Positions 45,675-55,846 of a stretch of DNA of 64,000 bases are shown here, one piece after another. Positions within the stretch are counted from its first letter, which is position 1. Every line of letters begins with the position of its first letter. The notes below the pieces were generated by a model. It saw only the letters and a list, made by a program, of their open reading frames with translations, ran no database searches and was not told the origin of the DNA. The stretch comes from Tanypteryx hageni (Eukaryota; Arthropoda; Insecta; Odonata; Petaluridae): the NCBI GenBank assembly GCA_028673005.1, contig CM054115.1, positions 188,825,548-188,889,547 on the forward strand. The letters run 5' to 3'. Position numbers and translations under genes: made by a program.

Positions 45675-46440
45675 ACATTGACAGGAAATGTTCAGCATGC
45701 GTTAACCATTTCAAGGAATTTTCATACCATAAATACCACTTGTAATTCATAGTTTATCAATCACAGATAAAAATTGGAAAACAAATTCATAGAGATTTAT
45801 CAGGTTTAAAATACTATAAGCAATGTGAAAATCTCTTTCTGACATTATACTTCTTTTATAATGAATTTAATAAATGTTGGGTACTGTTCATATGTTTGTA
45901 TCAATTGCCCATTGCTGAAGGTTATTCAAGTGGAAAAGAAAATAGCCCATTTGTTAATTCGTTTATGCTCAAGCCGAGTTCGGTAATAACCGTCGCCATG
46001 GCAACAATATAATAAAATGCGATTTAAAACGCAAAAACGCTGTTTTAGTGGAAATTCAAGAAAATACCATAAATTATCAAAATTCTGTGATAATAATTAG
46101 AATTTACATTTGTTTCCACACAGAACAGAACAAATCTCGCTCCGATACTGTAATTTTAAGATATTTTAAAGTATTAAAGAAAGAGTCTCTGCACGATGGA
46201 TTTGAGACTACCTATGTAAAACAAATAGAGAAAAATTTTTTCTGGAATCGAACCCGGTATTTTAATCTTTGCCAAATAAAATATATCCCGGAGGTGGGCC
46301 CTGGCAGCACGAGCCTCATACCAAGTTTCGTGAAAATCGCTCCAATGATGCACAAGTTGTTACTAGGGTACACACATACACAGACACGACCATTTCAAAA
46401 GGCTATATTTACTTTGGAAACAAGCCTAAAAATGACTACA
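45675..46440 (+). repeat. Repeat family B, copy 2
   Basis: Same order of phrases as 33667-34470: ATTGACAGGAAATGTTCAGC, AAATACCACTTGTA, AAATGCGATTTAAAACGCAA, TGGAATCGAACCCGG, CCCGGAGGTGGGCCCTGGCA. The CA-rich stretch is short here (46371-46387). The minus-strand CCGGGTTCGATTCCA B-box is intact in both copies. Confidence 0.7.
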
Positions 46441-46759
46441 TAGGTATATTATGACATCACGGATATATCTTACGTAAATCTAAAATCACATCAAACATTC
46501 ACGAATATTTCACTGTTTCTTAATAACCACCGAAACACAAAGAAATTACAATTTGGTTTTCGCAGATGTTTCCAAGCTTAAGGTCGCTTTCGATAGCCAA
46601 TAACATCTACTGGAAAGACATTTTGCATTTCAATGCGTATTCCACATTTTGAATTCTAGTTGCGAATCGTTTGGAAAACGTTCTCCCATTCATCCAATTC
46701 GATCCGTTCCTTTTTAAAGCCTTTTAACTTTCGAAGGAAGTAAAACTCTTGCGACCACC

Positions 46760-46872
46760 TCCTGAGTTTCTCTCTCTCTCCCTCCCTCTCCCTCCCCCCT
46801 CCCTCCCCCTCCCCCTCTCCCTCCCCCTCCCCCTCCCCCTCTCCCTTCCCCTCCCCTCTCTCACTCTCTCTC
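46760..46872. repeat. (CT)n and CTCCCCCTC-type pyrimidine tract
   Basis: Nearly pure C and T on the plus strand. Confidence 0.85.
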
Positions 46873-48721
46873 TCGCCTCATAGCCGGGGAATGACGGCGA
46901 AGATTGGGGAGCGAGCGATCGCTACGTCCTCTGATCCAAGCAATCCCTCCGAATCGGAATAGCCAAAAAAAAAGACTTTTGCGATCCGATTGAAGACGCA
47001 GTTATACTCGGTTGCGAATCACGCGAGAGACAAAGGAAAGAAGGGTTTTTGAGTGCAAGAGGGACGCACTTTTTTCATTCGACGAAAACTTCCTCGAATC
47101 AGATTATCACTCTCGAGTGCATGTTTTTCTTTTTTTTGTCCGAGACTATTCGCGAATGAGCTATAAAAACGAAAACCCCTCTCGCTCTTCCGAATATAGG
47201 GCGGTTTTGGGGGAAACTCCGGAACACGCGCTTCTACGCTGATGACAAATGACGAGCGGGTAGCACCATTAACTGTCGTCCGAGGGAAGAATTACGATTC
47301 GAGGAGAGGGGTATTATTATATGGCGGTAAAAAGGGAGGGCTTGGAGGGAAGTGGGAGAAAATGAAGAGACGGAAAGACTTGAAAAGAAAACAAAGGAAG
47401 TTAGAGAGGCGTAGTACGTCTCCATTTCCATGGAGATAAATGGAGGGCTCGCGGAATGTAACGTTTTGTGCTAATGGACGCTGTAATTAAGCTTCAAAGG
47501 GCGCATCTGCACTCGCCTCACGATCACTGACTCGTTATACGAGCTTCTTCCTGCGCCGCCCTTTCCCAATACAAACGCATGTATGTATTCAACTATTGCT
47601 GCGGCGGCGCCATCAACGGCAGAAGCCTCAACGAAGACTCTTAAACGGATCCTTCTTTCCTCCATTTTACTCTTTCCCAGCATTACGCTTCTATTTGAAT
47701 GGGATTAGATAACAAATTATATTCATCCTTAAAACAAAGTTGCTATTTGACGAGTTGGAACGTGTTAAAATTACATTCCGTCCATCTATATAAGGAAGTT
47801 GAAAATCGGAGCTCTCAGAAGCATAGTCATGGCAGTTGTATTTATCACTGAAAAGTTTGATTGGTTTACATTAGTTTCTAAAATTACAATAATCTTAATA
47901 TTACTAGTACAAATGTCCGTCAATATGCCGGGTATGCGTTGATTAAATATTAAATTTAAGGCACTTCCCATTCTCCCTCCTTTTCTCTCTTCCATTCTCG
48001 CCCATCATATTTTAAGTTTATATTCGATTTTTCCGATTTTTCGACATTTCATAAAGAGGTTGCTATGGCAGCTGGCATTGTTGATCTCGTATTCTTGCAT
48101 TTTGCATTTACAAAGCTTACAATGAAACAAAATCATGGAGGACAAAAACCGATTGAAAATTTGTGAAAAGTTTCATGTAAATTTAAAACAAATAAACACG
48201 TATCGTAAATACTTTTAAGCCAGAAACGACTCCAATGCATTGTAATGATGGACAACTCAACATTTCAAATAGGACGATATTTCACTCGTACATTAAAAAT
48301 ATCTTTTCGATTGCAAATTTTATTGGGCAGTTTAAAGTAAATTTCTATATTGACAATGATTATAATCAATTTCTTTCAATAATTAAGCAAGATATTTGAC
48401 TCATGGCCTGTGCATTTATAGTGATTACAAAAAATGTGAATTAGAAAGATAACTTACTAAGTAGTTTCGTCGTCAAGGTAAACAAAACAGAAAGTTAATT
48501 AAAATATTAGCGGTCGTATGTTTGTTCGCTCTTCTTCGACTCCTTAGGAATGGCACTGCAGTAAACAAACCTATCGTTAAAATTAAGCAATCATTACTTA
48601 CTATTCGATTAAAATGCATTCAAAATTTATAAGAAGAGTTCTCACAATTGATTTCAAATACAGTAACAAAGTTCATGTGATTGATTTTAGATAAAGACCT
48701 AATTTTGCTGATCAGCAACAA
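46873..48721. other. Intergenic DNA; 46873-47690 GC-richer, no gene proven
   Basis: 46873-47690 is richer in GC and CpG than most of the window (GCGAGCGATCGC, TGCGGCGGCGCC) and has several short frames, none with a recognisable domain or splice pattern that I can defend. It is the most plausible place for host regulatory or exonic DNA. 47700-48721 is AT-rich with nothing seen. Confidence 0.35.
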
Positions 48722-50090
48722 TCTTCATTATGGGGTACTAATGCTACACATTTTAGCAGAGTTTAAAGTTGTAGCACTTATAGAAGTAAAATAATATTTT
48801 TCGATTTGTTAAAATTTAAATAATATTTTTCGGCCGCCGCAATTCATATACGGTAAAATTGATATGTTTATTTGTGCAAATTCTCTACTCTGTAAACAAA
48901 TTGAAAATTTCAGCTTCCTAGATCATACTGTAGTATCTAAACAGTTATCTATTTGTTTAAACTATAAGAATTTTTAACTATCGAACAAATTAAAATATCA
49001 AAATTTGTATAATCCCTATTTCGTTTTATTAAGAATTCTACCTATAAAAAAATTTCACCTCCGTAGCGCATTTGGAAATACATAAACCTTGAAAAACTGT
49101 TTAAATAATTGCGAATTTTTAGCTGCCGCAATGTTGAACTTTTTCAATATTTTCGTCTTTTTAGTCAATTTTGCGCAAAATCCAACATAAGAATAAAATT
49201 TCGAATCTCCAGCTCATCTGGAAGTGCCTAAACATTAGTATCCTCCTGTATCATTATATATCGACGACTCTTACAGAGTGGGATATATATATTGCATTCT
49301 GCCAGCATATCATCTCAACGAAAAAAAAATTAATTTTCATATTTCATCATTACAAATATTTTTTTAATTTTAAATATTTAACCTCCAGAGAGATTTTCGT
49401 TTTTCCCTTATGTAAAAATAATAGACTAAAACAATCCCAAAACTTTGCAATTTTAAGAATTTTATACTTTTTCCATTATGGGGTACTAATGTTACACATT
49501 TATGGCAAATTTTGATGTTGTAGTACTTATAGAAGTGAAATAATATTTTTCCAATTGTTAAAATTTTAACATTTTTAACGGCCGCCGAAATATGTTTATG
49601 GAAAGATTCAAATGTTTATTTGTGCAAATGCACTATTCTGTACATAACTTGAAAATTTCAACTTCCAAGCTCATCCCGTAATATCTAAACAGTTATCAAT
49701 TTGTTTAAAATTTATGAATTTTTAACTGCCAAACAAATTAAAATATCAAAATTTGTATAATCCCTATTTCGTTATTGTAAAAATTCTACTTATAAAAAAA
49801 ATTTCAACTCCGTAGCACATGAAAAACAAAATCTAAAACTTTCAGCTCTCTAGCTCTTGTAGTTTGGGCCGCAGCGATTTTCGCTTTTCCCACATGCAAA
49901 AATAAAAATTTAAAATAATCCCCAAATGTTGCAATATTAAATATTTTACACTTCCTCCATTATTGTGGTCGGTTTTGCACAAAACCATACCAAAGAAAAA
50001 AATTTCGAATCTCCAGCTCATCTGGAAGTGCCTAAACATTAGTATTCTCCTATATCCTCCTCCTCTGTAAGAAACGTCTATATAGAATGA
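48722..50090 (-). mobile_element. Helitron-like units in head-to-tail tandem (two)
   Basis: The first unit (48722-49245) begins mid-unit at TTCATTATGGGGTACTAATG and runs to CATTAGTATCCTCC. The second (about 49246-50090) has a decayed 3' end and an internal rearrangement near 49800-49960. It finishes GTCTATATAGAATGA, whose reverse complement TCATTCTATATAGAC is the 5' TC end. Next to it, without a gap, CTAG of the following unit starts at 50091. Each unit holds three related phrases (TTTCAGCTTCCTAGCTC, TTTCAACTCCGTAGCAC, TTTCGAATCTCCAGCTC), so the unit is itself built from repeats. Confidence 0.55.
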
Positions 50091-50818
50091 CTAGTAGTTG
50101 GTGCTTGCATACTGCAAGCATTTCATCTCACCTTGAAAAAACATTGATTTTTCAGACAGACATTTCACCATTACAAATATTCATTAAATTCTAATGATTT
50201 CACCCCAGCAGCGATTTTCGTTTTTTCCCACATGTAAAAATAATAGTTTAAAACAATCCCCAAATGTTGCAATTTTAAAACTTTACACTTTCTCAATTAT
50301 GGGGTGCTAATGCTACACATTTTAGCCAAATTTCAAAGTTGTAGCACTTCTAGAAGTAAAATAATATTTTTCTAATTGTTTAAATTTAAATAATTTTTAA
50401 CGGCCGCCGCAAGTCATATATGGTAAAATTGAAATGTAAATTTGTGCAAACTCACTACTCTGTAAATGATTTGAAAATTTCAGCTTCCTAGCTCTTGCCG
50501 TAGTACCTAATTAGTTATCTATTTGTTTAAATTTTAAGAATTTTTAACTGCCAAACAAATTAAAATATAAAAATATGTATAATCCCTATTTCGTTTTTTT
50601 AGGAATTCTACTTATAAAAAAATTTCAACTCCGTAGCACATGCGGAAATACATAAACCTTAAAAAAAATTTTAAACAATTTCGAATTTTTAGCGGTCGCA
50701 TTGTTGCACTTTTTCAAGGTTTTCGTTTTTTCTAGTCGGTTTTGCACAAAATCCTACCAAAAAAAAATTTGGAATCTCCAGCTCATCTGGAAGTGCCTAA
50801 AGATTAGTATCCTCCTGT
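50091..50818 (-). mobile_element. Helitron-like unit split by Tigger (main part)
   Basis: It starts CTAGTAGTTGGTGCTTGCAT with hairpin TGCTTGC-ATACT-GCAAGCA, and runs to ATTAGTATCCTCCTG. The missing 5' end resumes after the Tigger at 53371-53419 (TATCCTCCTCTTCTGTAAGG then GTAATGA). The two parts together make ~775 bp, the best estimate of unit length. Confidence 0.58.
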
Positions 50819-53370
50819 TAGTGGAGACTGCTTAACACGAAATGTCGGGGACCAGCGCAAACATTTCGTCTTAACCGAATTTCGTGCTAAACGAATTTCA
50901 TGATAAGCTTTTTTGAGACTGATTTGAGATATTGATATAAGCTCGTAAATAAATCTTGACATAACAAATATGCGATGGAAACAGCACAATAATTAGTTAT
51001 AATAATGAAAACCTTATAATTTATTCATTACATATATACATAAAAAATTATTTTATTTCAATAGTTTCATAAAAACAATGTACAAATATTAAGTATCAAG
51101 GTCGCTAAAGTAGTTCAATGGTCTACTTCTTAACAAAAAAAATCCGTAATTTTTTCTGCCTAGCATTCATAATGATCTTTTTTTCCACAAATTGTTCCAA
51201 ATCATCAACCGTCTCATACAAACTGTCCCCATCTGTTTGATTTTCCAAAAACCGACGCACACTTTTTAGCATTCCACGGATATCCGCAGCACTTGGCACT
51301 GACAACATTCCGTCGTCACAGTCATCTCCACTTTCACTACTATTTTCATTTTCTTTTGTTGCACTTGATTTAACAATGTCCACAATATCACTGTCTGTTA
51401 AAAGTGGTGTAGTGGCAATATGGTCATCACTGCTATATAATCATTAAGCGTGATTTCAGTTGTCAATCTCATTACAGACGACACGCGACCGAAGATATCG
51501 CACAATTCACTTTCAGTAGATGTATTTACCCTAGTTTCCGTAGTCGATTCAGTTTCATCCTGTCCAGAAAACATATCTGCTATTGGCGAAGAGGAAAATC
51601 CAGCGTGGCGAAAACAATTTTCGATTGTTTTCGCTGTAACTGATCTCCAAGCGGCATACAGCCAATGTAAGGAATCCAAAAGAGTCACGGGCTTAATTTC
51701 CTCATTTGATTCAATACTAGATAAATATTTCTGGAGTAATAACTTCCGATAGTGGCATTTTAGATTTTTTATAATAATCTGGTCACATGGCTGCAATACG
51801 CTTGTTGTATTAGGCGACAGAAAGGTCAGTTTAATTGATTTCAGCTTTTCCACTTCTGGATGAGCAGGGCTGCTGTCGATAATTAAAGCTATTTTGCGCT
51901 TCTGGCGTGAAAAGCGCTTATCCAATGCCCTAACCCAGTCTGTAAAAATGTTTCCCGTCATCCAAGCTTTTTTATTTGCGGTGTATTCCACGGGAAGCTT
52001 CTTTACATTCTTGAAGCAGCGAGGATTCAGAAATTTACCCACAACAAACAACGGGATTTTTTCAGAACCGTCTGAATTGCAAGCCACCATTACCGTAATG
52101 CATTCTTTAGATTTTTTTTCCACCAGAGCACTGCTCATTTTTAAAAGTTAAAGTTTTTTCTGGGAGGCAGCAAAAAAAAATCCCGGTTTCGTCAGCATTA
52201 AAAATGTCCTTAGGCGCAAAGTCTGTTAATAGTTTAGGCAAGGTAGAAGTTACCCACTCTGATGTCATATCACGGGAGACGTCACCCGACTCGCCGGAAA
52301 CAGTCTTAAAAATTATCCCATTCCTCAACTTGAACCGCTCCAACCCTCCAGGACTAGACTTGAATTCAATTTCCAATTCTGATCCTAAAGCGTCAGTCTT
52401 CGCCATCAAAACAGTACCAAAAATTGGAGCATTCTAGCCTCTTGCTTGCTTAAACCAAATGATCAGCGCCACTTCCAAATCCTTGTGCTTTGCCGTGCGT
52501 AGACGCTTCCGTTCCGGTTCAAACATGCTTCTCTCAAACACAGATGTTATTTTATCACGATTTTTTATAATTTTTGACAAAGTTGAAAAGGGAATTTCGA
52601 ACTCTTTGCAGATGTCCGTTTTGGTTCTATCACCGTTATCAACCGTTTGTAGGAGCTGCATTTTCACTTTCAGCGGTATTGCTTTTTGCTTACGCAATTT
52701 ACCAGCCATTTTTATGTGGGTCTTTTATCTTTTATAAAAATATAAAATCACAACTGAAAACGATCCCGAAAAAGAAAGAAGAACTTCGCTCACAGATTCG
52801 TTACACATTCGCTATAACCGTTCCACACGGAAATTCAGAATCAACTGAGTAGAACTGTTCTGCGTAGGGGTCTAGAGACGAGAGCAAGGGAGGAGTTGAG
52901 CGTATTGAAAGACGGGAAAAGGGAAGGTACAGTACAGATAACAATCTGCACCTTCAAATCCTTCCTTTCATTCGAAGATGGTAGTTCCCAGAATTTAGTT
53001 TATTGCTGCCAAGGAAATCTCGGTAGCAACCCTCTCAACGGGGGCGCGTGAGTTTCTCTGAGGTCTACTAATGACCATGACTATTGAAAGAGAAGGGGAA
53101 GGAGGAGGTACAGCTGAGGATGTGAGATTATTCATACTTCTTTGTTAAGAAACGAGAGGGTCGTTTCGTGTTATCCACATAATTTGACGGGGATTTATTT
53201 TCAGGGGACCGAAAATTTGTTTTCGTGTTAACCGAAAATTCTTGTTAACCATTTCGCGTAAAACGAACAAATATACGTTGAAATGTATAGGCACCGGTAA
53301 GGACCGAGCCTGCATTTCGTGTTAACCGATATTTCGCGTCATCCGTTTTCGTGTTAAGCGGTTTCCACTG
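50819..53370 (-). mobile_element. pogo/Tigger-type DNA transposon
   Basis: The right end, reverse-complemented, is CAGTGGAAACCGCTTAACAC; the left end reads AGTGGAGACTGCTTAACACG, with its first base altered. These are Tigger-type terminal repeats containing CGCTTAACACGAA motifs that also recur inside the ends (CGTGTTAACCGAAAATTC region at 53160-53340). The right flank is TA as expected; the left TA is blurred by mutation. It sits in a Helitron-like unit. Confidence 0.85.
51123..52709 (-). pseudogene. Tigger/pogo transposase (CENP-B-like), broken
   Basis: N terminus: MAGKLRKQKAIPLKVKMQLL and DICKEFEIPFSTLSKIIKNR form the CENP-B-type helix-turn-helix (52434-52709), ending at a premature stop. 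The next piece (52107-52409) includes the second DNA-binding part and FNADETGIFF (first catalytic Asp). 51398-52138 has GSEKIPLFVVGK, IALIIDSSPAHPEVEK (second Asp) and PNTTSVLQPCDQIIIKNLK (third Asp), with an LHWLYAAWRSVT region after it. 51123-51383 is an acidic C-terminal tail. One nonsense codon and two frameshifts (about 52130 and 51390) make it inactive. Host genes JRK, TIGD and CENPB are relatives of this family. Confidence 0.92.
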
Positions 53371-53419
53371 TATATATGTTATATCCTCCTCTTCTGTAAG
53401 GAACGTCTATATGTAATGA
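53371..53419 (-). mobile_element. Helitron-like unit split by Tigger (5' end)
   Basis: TATCCTCCTCTTCTGTAAGG followed by AACGTCTATATGTAATGA is the antisense 5' terminus and matches 61408-61442. It completes the unit begun at 50091. Confidence 0.6.
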
Positions 53420-54168
53420 TATCATTACTAGTAGTTGGTGCTAATATACTAATGTTTAGGCACTTTCAGCTGAGCTGGAGATTCGAAATTTTTTTCATAG
53501 GTAGAATTTTGTGCAAAACCGACTAGAAAAGCGAAAATCTTGAAAAAGTGCAACAATGCGGCCGCTAAAAATTCGCAATTGTTTAAACAAAATTTCAAGG
53601 TTTTTGTATTTCCGAATGTAGTACGGGGTTGAAATTTTTTTTATAGGTAGAACTCCTAAAATAACGAAATAAGGATTATACAAATTTTGAAATTTTAATT
53701 TTTTTGGCAGTTAAAAATTCTTAAAATTTAAACAAATAGATAACTGTTTAGATACTACGGGATGAGTTAGGAAGCCGAAATTTTCGAATTATTTACAAAG
53801 TAGTGAATTTGCATAAATAAACATTTCAATTTTACCACATATAAATTGAGGCGGCCGTTAAAAATTATTTAAATGTAAACAATTACAAAAATATTATTTT
53901 ACTTCTAGGAGTGCTACAACTTTAAAATTTGGCTAAAATGTGTAGCATCAGTACCCCATAATGAAGAAAGTGTAAAAATTTTAAAATTGCAACATTTGGG
54001 GATTGTTTTAAACTATTATTATTACATGTGGGAAAAAAGGGAAATCGCTGCGGAGGTGAAATCTTTAGAATTGAAAGAATATTTGTAATGATGAAATATC
54101 TGTCTGAAAAATGAATGTTTTATTCAAGGTGAGATGATATGCTTGCAGCATGCAAGCACCAACTACTA

Positions 54169-54169
<1 letters not shown>
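53420..54169 (+). mobile_element. Helitron-like unit in sense orientation with canonical 3' end
   Basis: After a TATCATTACTAGTAG junction, the unit runs from TACTAATGTTTAGGCAC to the 3' end. There TGCTTGCAGCATGCAAGCA (54140-54158) is a perfect hairpin with an 8-bp stem, then CCAACTA and CTAG (54166-54169), followed by T of a (TA)n array. This is the cleanest 3' terminus of the family. With the antisense unit at 50091-53419 it forms a head-to-head palindrome. Confidence 0.62.
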
Positions 54170-54222
<53 letters not shown>

Positions 54223-54444
54223 ATGTCAACAAGGTGTTGGGATGAGGAAAGTGTTCTCTCTCTGTAGCTGATGAAGGAACAATTCCGAAAGTTTCTACGT
54301 TTGTGATGTTTCTGTGTTTTAGTGTTCTTTTACGTGTGTCGCTTCGACATCCCCGGGGCCTCGCCAACCTGAAGTCGTCTGATTGGTGAGTGCTTACTTG
54401 GTTTCCTCATCCCAACACCTTGTTGACATCCATTTATCCATTTT

Positions 54445-54488
<44 letters not shown>

Positions 54489-54519
54489 AAAATGGATAAA
54501 TGGATGTCAACAAGGTGTT
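54170..54519 (+). mobile_element. Penelope-like terminal repeat with nested inverted repeats
   Basis: (TA)n at 54170-54220. GGATGTCAACAAGGTGTTGG (54221) reappears as its reverse complement at 54404-54431. After ATTTATCCATTTTACTT and a second (TA)n (54447-54484), AAAGTAAAATGGATAAATGG and GATGTCAACAAGGTGTTG follow again, so ~40-bp arms mirror each other around the TA run. The PLE reading frame starts directly after. The core holds the hammerhead motif at 54264. Confidence 0.7.
54264..54298 (+). ncRNA. Hammerhead-type ribozyme motif, second copy
   Basis: GTAG (54264-54267), CTGATGA (54268-54274), GGAA-CAA-TTCC stem II (54276-54286), GAAA (54287-54290), GTTT, CTAC (54295-54298). Both invariant boxes, stem II and the GTAG/CTAC stem are identical to the copy at 20324; differences fall only in the stem II loop (TAA to CAA) and one base after GAAA. 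It lies ~220 bp upstream of the PLE frame. Confidence 0.63.
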
Positions 54520-55428
54520 GTTCACATCAAACCCACCAACAGCCTCCAATACCTCCACTTTGATAGCTGCCATCCCCTTCATACCAAAACCTCTATCCCC
54601 TATGCCCTTGCTCGTCGAGGATGGAGGCTTTGTTCCGATAGAGCATCCCTTCTAGAGTATTACTCTGTCCTCGAGGATGCTCTTCTCAAACGTGGTTACC
54701 CTCCAGTCTTGGTCCGCGAACAGATCCATAGGGCGATGACGCCTACCCACATTGGATCTCATCCTCACACACCCACTATTCCTGCATCTACCCCTCCACT
54801 CACTCTTACGACACTTTTCCATCCTGGTATCCACGAAGCTCTCAAAACTATCCTTCATGCTGCCCACCCAATTCTTACCTCTTCCTCCCATCAGTCCCTC
54901 TTTATCAACCTTTTTGCCAATCCTCCGCTCCTCTCCTTCCGCCGGCCCCCAAATTTGGGAAATATCTTGTGGAGGAAGGATCTTCCCACTTCTACCATGC
55001 TTCTTGCAATAGGTTCCCACCCCTGCGGAAAACCTCGCTGCCTCACTTGCCCTATCCACCTACCATCATCTTCTTTCTCGAGTCCCTCCACCAACATCAC
55101 CTACCCCATCACCTCCAGAAGCAACTGCACCACCCGTAACGTCATTTACCTCCTTACCTGCACCCTTTGTCCCGCGTTTTACGTAGGCCTCACCAGCAAT
55201 CCGTTAAACATCCGAATGAACGGTCACCGGAATAGCGTTTCTCTCAGACGCCCCCTCCCAGTTGCATTACATGCTAATACCCACAATGTTCCCTTTAATA
55301 GTTGCTACAATGTTAGGATTATTCGCGCTTTACCCTATGACACTCCTGCCCCCCTTCTCCGACACTGGGAACTAGCACATATCCATCTTCTCGACTCTTT
55401 CTCTCCGCCTGGCCTCAACCTCCGCTAA
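54520..55428 (+). CDS. Penelope-like element polyprotein, C-terminal part with GIY-YIG endonuclease
   Basis: The frame is open from 54520, with no start codon of its own because the N-terminal reverse transcriptase is missing. It starts VHIKPTNSLQYLHFDSCHP, the last part of a PLE RT/thumb region, followed by ALARRGWRLCSDRA and KRGYPPVLVREQIHRA. After a Pro/Ser-rich linker come HPCGKPRCLTCPI (Cys cluster) and NVIYLLTCTLCPAFYVGLT, where VIY and YVG stand for GIY and YIG, then RMNGHRNS. The frame closes at SPPGLNLR-stop. Known PLE endonucleases cut DNA to prime retrotransposition. This is a 5'-truncated copy but with an intact ~300-codon frame, the best PLE here. Confidence 0.88.
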   Translation, partial: VHIKPTNSLQYLHFDSCHPLHTKTSIPYALARRGWRLCSDRASLLEYYSVLEDALLKRGYPPVLVREQIHRAMTPTHIGSHPHTPTIPASTPPLTLTTLFHPGIHEALKTILHAAHPILTSSSHQSLFINLFANPPLLSFRRPPNLGNILWRKDLPTSTMLLAIGSHPCGKPRCLTCPIHLPSSSFSSPSTNITYPITSRSNCTTRNVIYLLTCTLCPAFYVGLTSNPLNIRMNGHRNSVSLRRPLPVALHANTHNVPFNSCYNVRIIRALPYDTPAPLLRHWELAHIHLLDSFSPPGLNLR

Positions 55429-55781
55429 CCCTATTAGCCCCCTTACAATGTTTCCTTGTTACTTTGTAACTATTCGGACTCTACCTCATCACACTCCCTC
55501 TTTATTGGCTATCCACCCCTCCTACTCCCCACCTCCTCCAATCATCAACCTTCCCACATCACCCTGTCATTCCCCACCCAGTGTGTCACTTTACGTTACT
55601 CTTTCGCTGAAGAAGGGCTTAGGCCCGATAAGCTTGCGTGTGTTTTTGTGTTCGTGTGTTTTACGTGTCTCTTCGACGCCCCCAGCAGCCTGCCAGCTTG
55701 GTCCTCAACTTGGTGAGTGTCCGCTGGGCTTCCCTCAACACCTTGTTGCCACCCTCATCACTACCTTTTCTTTTCCTTTAG

Positions 55782-55784
<3 letters not shown>
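55429..55784 (+). mobile_element. PLE 3' region with altered hammerhead-like motif
   Basis: Follows the PLE stop codon with CCCTATTAGCCCCCTTACAA, and ends CTTTTCTTTTCCTTTAGTTA against (TA)n. At 55607-55630 CTGAAGA, GGGC-TTAG-GCCC and GATA take the places of CTGATGA, GGAA...TTCC and GAAA in the related terminal repeat at 54221. Stem II is kept with different bases although both catalytic boxes differ by one base. Confidence 0.68.

Positions 55785-55844
<60 letters not shown>
55785..55844. repeat. (TA)n microsatellite between tandem PLE copies
   Basis: Pure TA run separating two direct PLE copies. Confidence 0.92.

Positions 55845-55846
<2 letters not shown>

Noticed and set aside
54172..54220. 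Ile/Tyr-rich peptides such as repeated IYIYIY in several frames (20390-21043, 54065-54367, 55448-56527)
   Set aside because: They are translations of (TA)n microsatellites joined to PLE non-coding DNA; no start, domain or codon bias supports a gene.
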